Made by a program: the position numbers and the translations under genes. Of a stretch of DNA of 64,000 nt, positions 24,762-33,345 are shown one piece after another (position 1 is the stretch's first letter; every line of letters starts with the position of its first letter). The DNA is from Pullichristensenella sp002068815. Its GTDB lineage: Bacteria; Bacillota; Clostridia; Christensenellales; Aristaeellaceae. Below the pieces are notes generated by a model. That model made no database searches. It worked only from the letters and a program-made list of their open reading frames with translations, and was not told the origin of the DNA. The stretch is from assembly GCA_040772885.1 (NCBI GenBank), contig JAXGXF010000009.1:1-64000 (forward strand). The letters are read 5' to 3'.

Positions 24762-26948
24762 ATGTTCAAAACCTATTCCATGGAGCTGGGCGGCCGAACG
24801 CTCACGCTCGAGTTCGGCAAGTACGCCGAGCAGGCCTCCGGCGCGTGCTTCGTCCGCTACGGCGACACATGCGTGCTCACGAACTGCACCGTCTCCGACA
24901 CGCCCCGCCCGGGCATCGACTTCTTCCCGCTGAGCGTCGATTTCGAGGAAAAGCTGTACGCGGTCGGCCACATCCCGGGAAGCTGGAACCGCCGCGAGGG
25001 CCGTCCGGCCGAGAAGGCCATTCTGACCTCCCGGCTCATCGACCGCCCGCTGCGCCCGCTGTTCCCGAAGGGCATGCGGCACGACGTGTCCGTCGTCGCG
25101 ACGGTCATGTCCGTAGATACGAACAACTCCCCCGACATCCCCGCGATGATCGGCTCCTCCGCCGCGCTCGCGATCAGCGAGATCCCGTGGGCGGGCCCGA
25201 TCGGCGGGGTCAACGTCGGCTTCATCGACGGCGAGTACATCGTCAACCCGACCGACGAGCAGCGCGACGCCTCACTGCTGGCGCTGACGGTCGCGGGGAC
25301 CGCCGAGGCGGTCCTGATGGTCGAGGCCGGCGCGAAGGAAGTGTCCGAGGAGGTCATGCTCAAGGGCATACTCTTCGCGCACGAGGAGATCAAGAAGATC
25401 GTCCAGTTCATCAACGGCATCGTCGCCGAGCTCGGCGTCCCGAAAAAGGAATTCCCGCTCGTTCTTCCGGGCGACGACGTGAAGGCGGCCGTGCGCGAAT
25501 TCGCGCTTCCCAAGGTCGAGTGGATGTTCGAGACGTTCGAGCGTTCGGAGCGCCAGGCGCGCGAGGAACAGGTCAAGGCCGAGGTCTCCGAGCACTTCAA
25601 GGAGCAGTTCGAGGGCCGCGAGGGCGAGGTCGGCGACGCGCTGTACTCGCTGCAGAAGGAAGTCATGCGCCGCCACATCATCGCGGACGGCGTGCGCCCC
25701 GACGGGCGCAAATTGACCGAGGTTCGCCCGATCTGGTGCGAGGTCGGCGTCCTTCCGCGCCCGCACGGAAGCGGCGTGTTCACGCGCGGCCAGACGCAGG
25801 TCATGACGGTCGCGACGCTGGCGCCGGTGTCCGAGCAGCAGATCATCGACGGCATCGGCCTCGAAGAGACGAAGCGGTATATGCACCACTACAACTTCCC
25901 CGGCTATTCGACCGGCGAAGCGAAGCCCATGCGCAGCCCCGGCCGCCGCGAGATCGGCCACGGCGCCTTGGCCGAGCGCGCGCTCGAGCCGATGATCCCA
26001 CCGGTCGAGGAGTTCCCGTACTGCCTCAGGCTCGTCAGCGAGGTCATGTCCTCGAACGGCTCGACCTCGCAGGCGTCCGTGTGCGGCTCGACGCTCGCGC
26101 TGATGGACGCTGGCGTGCCGATCAAGCGGCCGGTCGCGGGCGTCGCGATGGGCCTGATCAAGGACGTGGATTCCGGCAAGGTCGCCGTGCTGACGGACAT
26201 ACAGGGCCTCGAGGACTTCCTGGGCGACATGGACTTCAAGGTCGCCGGCACCGCGAAGGGCATCACCGCGATCCAGATGGACATCAAGATCAAGGGAATC
26301 GACGAGATGATCCTGAAGCAGGCGCTCGCGCAGGCGTACGACGGCCGCATGCACATACTCGAGAAGATGCTCGAGGTGCTGCCCGCGCCGCGCCCGCAGC
26401 TCTCGAAGTACGCGCCGAAGATCATACACTTCTTCATCAACCCCGAGAAGATCGGCGAGGTCGTCGGCCCGCGCGGCAAGATGATCAACAAGATCATCGA
26501 GGAGACCGGCGTCAAGATCGACATCGAGGACGACGGAAGCGTGTTCATCGCGACCGCCGACGACGCGGCCGCGCAGCGCGCGAAGTCGATGATCGAGGGG
26601 ATCGTCAAGGAGCTGCAGGTCGGCGAGGTGTTCACGGGCAAGGTCGTGCGCATCATGTCGTTCGGCGCGTTCGTCGAATACGCCCCGGGCAAGGACGGCA
26701 TGATCCACATCTCGAAGCTGGCCGAGGGCCGCGTCGAGAAGGTCGAGGACGTCGTCAAGATCGGCGACCTGATCGAGTGCAAGGTGGCCGAGATCGACCC
26801 GCAGGGCCGCGTCAACCTCGTGCGCAACGACATCAAGTACTCCGACGAGTCGATGCCCGTCCGCCGCCCCCCGCGCCGCGACGGCGACCGCGGAGGCCGC
26901 CCGGGAGACCGCGGCGGGGATCGCGGAGGCAGGCCCCCGAGGCGCTGA
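24762..26948 (+). CDS. pnp: Polyribonucleotide nucleotidyltransferase (PNPase)
   Basis: 728 residues. Two RNase PH domains (the second contains FTRGQTQVM and SNGSTSQASVCGSTLALMD split by the active site), a linking helical domain, KH domain (GPRGKMINKIIEETGVKIDI region, about residues 570-625) and S1 domain (GEVFTGKVVRIMSFGAF). It degrades RNA from the 3' end with phosphate. The last 27 residues are Arg/Gly/Asp-rich (RGGRPGDRGGDRGG), an RG-type tail likely to bind RNA. ATG 24762 is chosen for the Shine-Dalgarno aaggagg. The upstream leader forms two hairpins. Confidence 0.96.
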   Translation: MFKTYSMELGGRTLTLEFGKYAEQASGACFVRYGDTCVLTNCTVSDTPRPGIDFFPLSVDFEEKLYAVGHIPGSWNRREGRPAEKAILTSRLIDRPLRPLFPKGMRHDVSVVATVMSVDTNNSPDIPAMIGSSAALAISEIPWAGPIGGVNVGFIDGEYIVNPTDEQRDASLLALTVAGTAEAVLMVEAGAKEVSEEVMLKGILFAHEEIKKIVQFINGIVAELGVPKKEFPLVLPGDDVKAAVREFALPKVEWMFETFERSERQAREEQVKAEVSEHFKEQFEGREGEVGDALYSLQKEVMRRHIIADGVRPDGRKLTEVRPIWCEVGVLPRPHGSGVFTRGQTQVMTVATLAPVSEQQIIDGIGLEETKRYMHHYNFPGYSTGEAKPMRSPGRREIGHGALAERALEPMIPPVEEFPYCLRLVSEVMSSNGSTSQASVCGSTLALMDAGVPIKRPVAGVAMGLIKDVDSGKVAVLTDIQGLEDFLGDMDFKVAGTAKGITAIQMDIKIKGIDEMILKQALAQAYDGRMHILEKMLEVLPAPRPQLSKYAPKIIHFFINPEKIGEVVGPRGKMINKIIEETGVKIDIEDDGSVFIATADDAAAQRAKSMIEGIVKELQVGEVFTGKVVRIMSFGAFVEYAPGKDGMIHISKLAEGRVEKVEDVVKIGDLIECKVAEIDPQGRVNLVRNDIKYSDESMPVRRPPRRDGDRGGRPGDRGGDRGGRPPRR

Positions 26949-26962
26949 CGATTTCCCAAAGA

Positions 26963-26990
26963 CCCCCGGCCATTGCCGGGGGCTTTCCTT
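26963..26990 (+). terminator. Terminator of pnp
   Basis: CCCCCGGC (26963-26970), loop catt, GCCGGGGG (26975-26982), followed by ctttcctt. Confidence 0.75.
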
Positions 26991-27094
26991 CAACATCCGC
27001 ATGAGGCGCCCCTCCGGGTGGCATATTACCCTATGGCTGCATCTGGTACGAACGCGGCGGGCATCCGGTCCGCCGGACAATGGAGGTTATCAAT

Positions 27095-28339
27095 TTGTTT
27101 GACCGGCTCACTTTGAAAAACGGCCTGCGCGTCATCGGCGAAAAGATCGACCACTTCCGCTCGGTCTCGGTCGGACTGTGGCTGAACGCGGGCTCGCAGT
27201 ACGAGATCGTGCCGGAGGCGGGCATCAGCCACTTCCTCGAGCACATGGTGTTCAAGGGCACCGAAAAGCGCACCGCGCGGCAGATCGCCGAGGAGATGGA
27301 CGCGGTCGGCGGGCAGCTCAACGCGTTCACGTCGAAGGAGTGCACCTGCTTCTACGCGAAGGTCGTCGACGAGCACCTGCCGCTCTCGATGGACGTGCTC
27401 AGCGACCTCGCGACCGCGCCGAAGTTCGACCCCCAAGAGCTCGAGAAGGAGAAGGGCGTCGTCATCGAGGAGATCGCGATGGCCGAGGACTCGCCCGAGG
27501 ACGTCGTGCACGAATTGATCATGCTCTCGCACTTCGGCGACCAGCCGGTCGCGCGCCCGATCCTCGGCACCGAGGAGACCGTCTCCGGCTTCACGCGCGA
27601 GGGCATGCTGACCTACTGGAAGAACATGTACGCGCCGGCAAGCGCGGTGTTGGCGCTCGCGGGCAACTACGACTGGAACCGGGTCTGCGAGCTCGCCGAG
27701 AACCACCTCGGGCGCTGGGACGCGCGCCAGCGGTCGCTCGCGGACTTCCGCACGAACCTCGTCTCGCCGTCCCGGCTCTTCCGCGAAAAGGACATCGAGC
27801 AGGCGAACGTCTGCCTGGGCTTCCCCGGCGTCGCGATCGGCGCGGACGAGACGTACGAGTTCTCGCTGATCAACAGCGTGCTCGGCGGGTCGATGTCCTC
27901 GCGGCTGTTCCAGAAGATCCGCGAGGAAAAGGGCATGGCCTACTCGATCTACAGCTACCCGAACACCTACACGGATTGCGGCATGCTCTCGGTCTACGCG
28001 GCGACGCGGCCGGACTGCCTGAAAACGGTCGTCGATATGGCGCGCGAGGAGATTCAAAGCCTCGCCGAAAAGGGCATGGCGCGCGAGGAATTCGAGATGG
28101 CGCGCGAGCAATTGAAGGCGAGCTACATCCTGGGGCTTGAGTCGACCGCCTCTAGGATGAACGCCGCCGGGCGGAGGCTTCTGCTGCTTAACCGCACGCG
28201 CACCGAGGACGAGGTCATCGCGCAGATCAACGCGATCACGTTCGAGGGCGTCAACGCGCTCGCGAAGCGGATCCTGAGCGCCCCGGGCTCGGTCGCGCTG
28301 GTCGGCAAGGACGCCGAAAAGCTGATGGAGAGCATCTGA
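27095..28339 (+). CDS. M16-family zinc peptidase (YmxG/MlpA-like)
   Basis: 414 residues. HFLEHMVFKGT carries the inverted HxxEH zinc motif, with the downstream EIAMAEDSPED containing the third ligand Glu. The C-terminal half has the usual inactive-half features (GGSMSSRLFQKIREEKGMAYS). The neighbour order pnp-M16 peptidase is conserved across Bacillota. A longer reading from ATG 27080 is possible, but the Shine-Dalgarno ggagg (27082-27086) lies inside it and points to TTG 27095 with an 8-base spacer, so I prefer the TTG start. Confidence 0.88.
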   Translation: MFDRLTLKNGLRVIGEKIDHFRSVSVGLWLNAGSQYEIVPEAGISHFLEHMVFKGTEKRTARQIAEEMDAVGGQLNAFTSKECTCFYAKVVDEHLPLSMDVLSDLATAPKFDPQELEKEKGVVIEEIAMAEDSPEDVVHELIMLSHFGDQPVARPILGTEETVSGFTREGMLTYWKNMYAPASAVLALAGNYDWNRVCELAENHLGRWDARQRSLADFRTNLVSPSRLFREKDIEQANVCLGFPGVAIGADETYEFSLINSVLGGSMSSRLFQKIREEKGMAYSIYSYPNTYTDCGMLSVYAATRPDCLKTVVDMAREEIQSLAEKGMAREEFEMAREQLKASYILGLESTASRMNAAGRRLLLLNRTRTEDEVIAQINAITFEGVNALAKRILSAPGSVALVGKDAEKLMESI

Positions 28340-28361
28340 AACCCCGAAAATCACGCGCTTT

Positions 28362-28390
28362 CGCCCCCCGACGGGGGCGTTTTCGTTTGG
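28362..28390 (+). terminator. Terminator of the M16 peptidase gene
   Basis: CGCCCCC (28362-28368) pairs with GGGGGCG (28373-28379), followed by ttttcgttt. Confidence 0.75.
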
Positions 28391-28425
28391 AAATCTCTAG
28401 TTTTTATGAAAGATTCCCCCCTTGC

Positions 28426-28454
28426 TTTACAAATCGTGCGGTTTTTCGTATAAT
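28426..28454 (+). promoter_or_regulatory. Promoter of the AI-2E/YtvI-like permease
   Basis: TTTACA (28426-28431), 17-base spacer, TATAAT (28449-28454). The -10 lies in the palindrome GTATA-A-TATAC (28448-28458), a possible binding site. Confidence 0.7.
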
Positions 28455-28496
28455 ATACGAGTAGCTTTATACGCAATACGGACGAGGGAGGAAGCA

Positions 28497-29657
28497 ATGG
28501 GCTTCTGGGAGCATGTAATCAAGTTCAACCGCGACTGGAACGACCTGCCGCGCCGCGTCGCCGTGGTGCTGTTGGTGCTGTCGGTCATGTTTCTCATCGG
28601 CGGGCTGTTCCCCTACGTCGCGCCGAGCGCGATCGCGATGGTGCTGGCGTGGCTGATCCGTCCGGTGGCGAAGCTCCTCGAAAAGGGATTCCGGAAGATC
28701 CACCTGCCGGCGAAGCTCGCGAGCCTGATCGCGGTGCTCGTGATGTACGGCGCGATCCTCACGCTCATGTTCCTGATCGCCGCGCGGCTGATCGAGGAAT
28801 TGCGCTCGCTGATCGCTGCGCTGCCCGGCTGGGCGAGCCAGGCGGTCAAGTTCGCGCAGCAGTGGACGTCCGAGGGCGGGCTGAAGCTGGAGTTCGCGAG
28901 TGAGGAGGTCGTCGCGATCATCAACCGGATGTTCTCCGAATTGGTGACGTGGATTACGTCGATCGCCTCGACGGTCGCGGGCTCGATCGCGCGCTGGACG
29001 TTCGACACGGCGATGAACGTGCCGCAGATCGTGCTGTTCGTCGTCCTGACCGTCATGGGCACGTTCTACATGGTCGCCGACCGCGAGCGCATCGGCGCGT
29101 TCTTCCGGCGCTGGATGCCCGAGCGCGTCTCCGGGAAGTTCACGACGCTCAAGGACACGGTGTTCCGCGGCATCGCCGGGCAGATCAAGGCGGCGCTGAT
29201 CATCATGACGCTGGTCGCGATCGAGCTGTCGATCGGCTTCACGGTGCTGCGCGTGCCCTACGCGGTGCTGCTCGGGCTCGTGATCGGCGTCATCGACGCG
29301 CTGCCGATCATCGGCGCGGGGCTGTTCCTGCTGCCGATGTCGGTCTACGGCTTCGTCGCCGGGAACTACGGCCTCGGCGCGGGCGTCGCGGTGCTCTATA
29401 TGCTGATCATCGTCACGCGGCAGATCGTCGAGCCGCGCGTCGTCAGCGTGCAGTTGGGGCTCTATCCGCTCGTCACGATGGCCGCGATGTACGCGGGGCT
29501 TCGGATGATAGGCTTCGGCGGCATGCTGCTCGCGCCGGTTATGGTGCTGATCCTCAAGGCCGCGCTCGCCGAGCCCGGCGACGTCGCGGTCGCCAAGCAG
29601 CGCGCGGGGCGCAAATTCGGCAAGAGACAAAAGAGTCCGCCGGCCGCGGGCGCATAG
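28497..29657 (+). CDS. AI-2E family permease (YtvI-like)
   Basis: 386 residues with about eight membrane helices. It contains the family's conserved blocks: a long extracytoplasmic helical region after the third helix, GIAGQIKAALIIMTLVAIELSIGF split by the pore, and the PIIGAGLFLLP and GLYPLVTMAAMYAGLR segments. The family covers proton-driven exporters and the sporulation membrane protein YtvI; size and N-terminus fit YtvI loosely. The basic C-terminal tail (KRQKSPPAAGA) is cytoplasmic. Start ATG 28497 has the Shine-Dalgarno gggagg. Confidence 0.82.
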   Translation: MGFWEHVIKFNRDWNDLPRRVAVVLLVLSVMFLIGGLFPYVAPSAIAMVLAWLIRPVAKLLEKGFRKIHLPAKLASLIAVLVMYGAILTLMFLIAARLIEELRSLIAALPGWASQAVKFAQQWTSEGGLKLEFASEEVVAIINRMFSELVTWITSIASTVAGSIARWTFDTAMNVPQIVLFVVLTVMGTFYMVADRERIGAFFRRWMPERVSGKFTTLKDTVFRGIAGQIKAALIIMTLVAIELSIGFTVLRVPYAVLLGLVIGVIDALPIIGAGLFLLPMSVYGFVAGNYGLGAGVAVLYMLIIVTRQIVEPRVVSVQLGLYPLVTMAAMYAGLRMIGFGGMLLAPVMVLILKAALAEPGDVAVAKQRAGRKFGKRQKSPPAAGA

Positions 29658-29685
29658 CGGCCGGGCGATTGGGAGCGTATCGTCG

Positions 29686-31089
29686 ATGGTTTTTTCGAGT
29701 GCTGAGTTTTTATTCTTTTTGGTGTTCACGCTGGTCGGTTACTATCTGCTGAAGCGGTGGCGGCGGGCGAGCAACCTGTTTCTGACGTTCATGAGCCTCG
29801 GCTTCTACGGCTGGGGAGAGCCGGTGTTCGTGCTGGTGATGCTCGGCTCGATCTTCATGAACTGGGTGTTCGGCATGTGGGTCGACCGCGTGCGGGAGGA
29901 CAAGCGGGCGGCCAAGCGCGTGATGGCGCTGATGGTCATCATGAACATCGGGCTGCTCGGCGTCTACAAGTACCTGATGTTCCTCCTGAACACCGTGAAT
30001 TTCGTGTTCCGCGCGCACTTCCCGGTGCCCCAGATCGCGCTGCCGATCGGCATATCGTTCTTCACGTTTCAGGCAATGAGCTACGTGATCGACGTCTACC
30101 GCGGCGAGGGCCGGATGCAGAAGAACTTCTTCAACGTCTGCCTGTACGTGTCGTTCTTCCCGCAGTTGATCGCCGGCCCGATCGTCCGCTATCAGACGAT
30201 CGCCGACGAGATCGAGGGCCGCAGGGAGAACGTCGAGGACTTCTCGGCGGGCGTCCGGCGGTTCATGGTCGGCTTCTCGAAGAAGATGATTTTGGCGAAC
30301 AACCTGGGGCTGATGGTCGACACGGCGTTCAAGCTGCCCAGGGACGAGCTCTCGGTGCTCGGCGCGTGGCTCGCGGCGTTTGCGTACCTCTTGCAGGTGT
30401 ACTACGACTTCTCCGGCTATTCCGACATGGCGATCGGCCTCGGGCGGATGTTCGGCTTCCACTTTCTCGAGAACTTCGAGCACCCGCTGATCGCGAAATC
30501 GGTCGCCGGGTTCTGGCGGCGCTGGCACATATCGCTGGGCACCTGGTTTCAGGACTACCTGTACATACCGCTGGGCGGGAGCCGCGTCGGGAAAGGGCGG
30601 CTGCTGTTCAACATGTTCGTCGTCTGGACGCTGACCGGCCTCTGGCACGGCGCGGCGTGGACGTACGCGCTGTGGGGCCTCGGCTTCTTCGTGCTGCTCG
30701 CGGTCGAGCGGTTCACGGGCCTCGGCAGGTGGATGGAGAAGAGCCCGCTCGGCCACCTGTACGCGATCGGCGCGGTCGTCGTGATCACGGTGCTCATCCG
30801 CTCGGACAGCGTCGCGACCGCCGGGATACTCTACAGCTCGATGTTCGCGATCAGCGGCGGCGGGTTCTACAACGCGCTGGCCGGCGTGTTCCTGCGCGAG
30901 TACGGGCCGTTTTTGCTGGCCGGGTTCGTCTGCGCGCTGCCGATCGCGCCGAGGATCAAGTCCTGGCTCCGCGTCCCCGACTGGCTCTATGAGACCGCCG
31001 CCGCCGTCGCGCTCGTTGCGCTGATGGTCGTCTCGATCTCCTACGTCGCCACGAACAGCTACAACCCGTTCATCTACTTCAACTTCTGA
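29686..31089 (+). CDS. MBOAT-family O-acyltransferase (AlgI/DltB-like)
   Basis: 467 residues, about eleven membrane helices. It carries the MBOAT core PIGISFFTFQAMSYVIDVYRG, the FFPQLIAGPIVRY segment, FWRRWHISLGTWFQDYLYIPLGG and the catalytic His region LTGLWHGAAWTY. Family members transfer acyl (often acetyl) groups from the cytoplasm to extracellular polysaccharide or teichoic acid. The partner usually found downstream (an AlgX/DHHW-type or SGNH protein) is absent. The gene follows the permease by 28 bases and has no promoter of its own that I can see. Confidence 0.9.
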   Translation: MVFSSAEFLFFLVFTLVGYYLLKRWRRASNLFLTFMSLGFYGWGEPVFVLVMLGSIFMNWVFGMWVDRVREDKRAAKRVMALMVIMNIGLLGVYKYLMFLLNTVNFVFRAHFPVPQIALPIGISFFTFQAMSYVIDVYRGEGRMQKNFFNVCLYVSFFPQLIAGPIVRYQTIADEIEGRRENVEDFSAGVRRFMVGFSKKMILANNLGLMVDTAFKLPRDELSVLGAWLAAFAYLLQVYYDFSGYSDMAIGLGRMFGFHFLENFEHPLIAKSVAGFWRRWHISLGTWFQDYLYIPLGGSRVGKGRLLFNMFVVWTLTGLWHGAAWTYALWGLGFFVLLAVERFTGLGRWMEKSPLGHLYAIGAVVVITVLIRSDSVATAGILYSSMFAISGGGFYNALAGVFLREYGPFLLAGFVCALPIAPRIKSWLRVPDWLYETAAAVALVALMVVSISYVATNSYNPFIYFNF

Positions 31090-31113
31090 TCCGCGAACCA
31101 GTTACAGCGCCTC

Positions 31114-31128
31114 GGGCATACTATGCCC
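31114..31128. promoter_or_regulatory. Palindrome GGGCATA-C-TATGCCC before murB
   Basis: A perfect 7-base inverted repeat around one C, 26 bases before the murB start. Its core GCATACTATGC is identical to the element at 5361-5371. Confidence 0.4.
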
Positions 31129-31153
31129 AATCGGAGTTTTGGGAGGAATGCCT

Positions 31154-32059
31154 ATGCAATCGCTGATCCGGCGGATCGAGACCATCTCCAGCCCTGAACA
31201 GCTCCTGCTGAACGAAAGCATGGCGTCCCACACGACGATCCGCGTGGGCGGCCCGGCGGACGCGTTTTACATGCCCGAGAGCGTCGAGCAGCTTCGGCAA
31301 TCGCTCGACTGGGCGCGGTCGCTCTCGGTGCCGGTGCTTTTGATGGGCAACGGCTCAAACCTGATCGTGCGCGACGGCGGCGTGCGCGGGCTCGTGGTCG
31401 CGCTCGGCGAGCGGTTTTCCCGGATACGCGTCGAGGGCGACGAACTGACCGCGCAGGCGGGCGCGTCGCTCAAGCGCGTGAGCCTCGCCGCGCAGGAGGC
31501 GGGCCTCTCCGGGCTCGAGTTCGCCGCGGGCATCCCCGGGACGCTCGGCGGCGGCACGGCGATGAACGCCGGCGCATACGGCGGGCAGCTCTCCGACGTG
31601 CTCTTGAGCGCCGACGTGCTCCTCGACGGCGAGGTCCGAACGCTTTCGCTCGAAGAGATGCAAATGGGCTACCGGACGACGCTGCCGCTTTCGCTAAACT
31701 GCCCGGTGCTCTCGGTCCGCTTCCGGCTGACGCGCGGCGACCCGGCGGCGATACTCGACCGCATGAACTGCCTGAACCTGCGCAGGCGCGAGCGGCAGCC
31801 GCTCAACTACCCGAGCGCGGGCTCGGTGTTCAAGCGCCCGGAGGGGCACTTCGCCGGCGCGCTGATCGAGGAGGCCGGGCTCAAGGGGCTGACGAACGGC
31901 GGCGCGCAGGTCAGCGAGAAGCACGCGGGGTTCATCATCAACCTCGGCGGCGCGACCGCGAAAGAGGTATTGGAGCTGATGGAGGAAGTGCGCAGCCGCG
32001 TGTTCGCGCGCTCGGGCGTGATGCTCGAGCCCGAAGTGCGCATCGTGGGGGAAGACTGA
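31154..32059 (+). CDS. murB: UDP-N-acetylenolpyruvoylglucosamine reductase MurB
   Basis: 301 residues. FAD-binding motifs GNGSNLIVRDGG, AAGIPGTLGGG and AGAYGGQ, and the catalytic serine segment YPSAGSVFKRPEG, identify a short (type II) MurB. It reduces the enolpyruvyl group to give UDP-MurNAc. ATG 31154 is preferred over 31148 because the Shine-Dalgarno gggagga ends 6 bases before it. Its last base is the first base of the whiA ATG. Confidence 0.95.
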   Translation: MQSLIRRIETISSPEQLLLNESMASHTTIRVGGPADAFYMPESVEQLRQSLDWARSLSVPVLLMGNGSNLIVRDGGVRGLVVALGERFSRIRVEGDELTAQAGASLKRVSLAAQEAGLSGLEFAAGIPGTLGGGTAMNAGAYGGQLSDVLLSADVLLDGEVRTLSLEEMQMGYRTTLPLSLNCPVLSVRFRLTRGDPAAILDRMNCLNLRRRERQPLNYPSAGSVFKRPEGHFAGALIEEAGLKGLTNGGAQVSEKHAGFIINLGGATAKEVLELMEEVRSRVFARSGVMLEPEVRIVGED

Positions 32060-33015
32060 TGTCGTACGCATCCGACGCGCGCAGGGAGCTGGCCGCCGAG
32101 GCGCCCGGCGAACCCTGCTGCGCCCGCGCGGAGCTCGCCGCGGCGCTTCTGTTCTCCGGCGGCATATCGTTTCAAGGGGTCGGGCGGTATTCGCTTCAGA
32201 TTCTGTCGCCCGACGCGTTCGTCGTCCGGCACTATTTCCTGCTCGTAAAGCGGCTGTTCGGGGTCTCCTGCCAGATACGCACGCTGCGCACGACGCAGCT
32301 CAAGGGGCTGACGCGCTATCAGCTCGTGATCCCGCAGGAGCACGCGGCGGACGTGCTCGCCCAGTGCGACCTGCTCGACAGAGAGGCGCTGTTCGGCATC
32401 CGCGCGACGCCCTCGGAGGACGCGCTCAACTACGCCTGCTGCAAGCGCGCGTTTTTGCGAGGCGCGTTTCTGCTCGTCGGCGCGGTCAGCAATCCGGAGA
32501 AGGGCTACCACCTGGAATTCGCCGCGCCGAATGCGCCGCTCGCCGAAATTGTTATCAAATCGCTGAATTATTTTGAAATATCCGCAAAAAAGGCGTGCAG
32601 AAAGGCGAAGTTTGTGGTATACTTGAAGGGTGGAGAGCAGATCGCGGACGCCTTGGCGCTGCTGGGCGCGAAGAACGCGATGATGGCGCTTGAGAACGTG
32701 CGCGTCAAAAAAGACGTCGGCAACCGCATCAACCGCCAGATCAACTGCGACGAGCGCAACATGCAGCGCCAGCTCGAAAACGCCGAGGCGCAGATCGAGG
32801 ACATCCTGCTGATCGAGCGGGAGATGGGACTTGGCAAGCTGCCGCGGTCGCTCCGGGAGATCGCGCGCGTGCGCGAGGAGCACCCGGACAGCCCGCTCTC
32901 GGCGCTCGGCGAGTTCCTCGACCCGCCTCTGGGAAAATCCGGCGTCAACTCGAGGCTGCGCCGGCTCCGGAGCATCGCCGAAAAGCTCCGCTCGGGAGAG
33001 GACCTCGATGTATAA
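32059..33015 (+). CDS. whiA: DNA-binding protein WhiA
   Basis: 318 residues, typical length. The N-terminal half is the degenerate LAGLIDADG-like fold (RAELAAALLFSGGIS, CCKRAFLRGAFLLVGAVSNPEKGYHLEF region). The C-terminal half has the family's NRINRQINCDERNMQRQ helix and a helix-turn-helix ending KSGVNSRLRRLRSIAE. WhiA affects division and chromosome segregation in Bacillota. In many relatives rapZ and yvcK stand between murB and whiA; both are missing here. Confidence 0.95.
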   Translation: MSYASDARRELAAEAPGEPCCARAELAAALLFSGGISFQGVGRYSLQILSPDAFVVRHYFLLVKRLFGVSCQIRTLRTTQLKGLTRYQLVIPQEHAADVLAQCDLLDREALFGIRATPSEDALNYACCKRAFLRGAFLLVGAVSNPEKGYHLEFAAPNAPLAEIVIKSLNYFEISAKKACRKAKFVVYLKGGEQIADALALLGAKNAMMALENVRVKKDVGNRINRQINCDERNMQRQLENAEAQIEDILLIEREMGLGKLPRSLREIARVREEHPDSPLSALGEFLDPPLGKSGVNSRLRRLRSIAEKLRSGEDLDV

Positions 33016-33044
33016 TACGAATTCGAAACGGAGGACGGACGGGA

Positions 33045-33302
33045 ATGCACACGGTTCGGTTGGAATCGCGCTACGGCGCGGCGGACGGGCTCACGCCGCC
33101 GATCGCCGCGAAAATCGCCGAGTGCGCTTCCAAATATAAGGCGCACCTCTCGATCGTGGCCGGCGGCCGCATGACGCAGATCGAGTCGCTGATCAGCGTG
33201 CTGTCGATGGACTTGCGCCGCGGGCTGCCGCTGACGATCGTCGCCGAGGGCCCGGACGCGGAGGCCGCGGCGGAGGACATGCGGAAATTGATCGAAGGAT
33301 AG
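33045..33302 (+). CDS. HPr-like protein lacking the phospho-histidine (Crh-like position)
   Basis: 85 residues, HPr length. The active-site loop reads GLTPPIAAKI where HPr has GLHARPA, so the catalytic His is T17 and the stabilising Arg is also gone. The region of the regulatory serine is retained in form (QIESLISVLSM, S48 aligned with Ser46 of HPr). B. subtilis Crh likewise lacks His15 but keeps Ser46 and also follows whiA. I therefore infer a Crh-like regulatory rather than sugar-transport role. The call rests on size, position and partial motif match. Confidence 0.75.
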   Translation: MHTVRLESRYGAADGLTPPIAAKIAECASKYKAHLSIVAGGRMTQIESLISVLSMDLRRGLPLTIVAEGPDAEAAAEDMRKLIEG

Positions 33303-33311
33303 GCATAATCG

Positions 33312-33339
33312 GGCCCTCCCCAAAGCGGGGAGGGCCTTT
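33312..33339 (+). terminator. Terminator of murB-whiA-HPr-like
   Basis: GGCCCTCCCC (33312-33321), loop aaagc, GGGGAGGGCC (33327-33336), then ttt. Confidence 0.7.
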
Positions 33340-33345
33340 GCGCGT

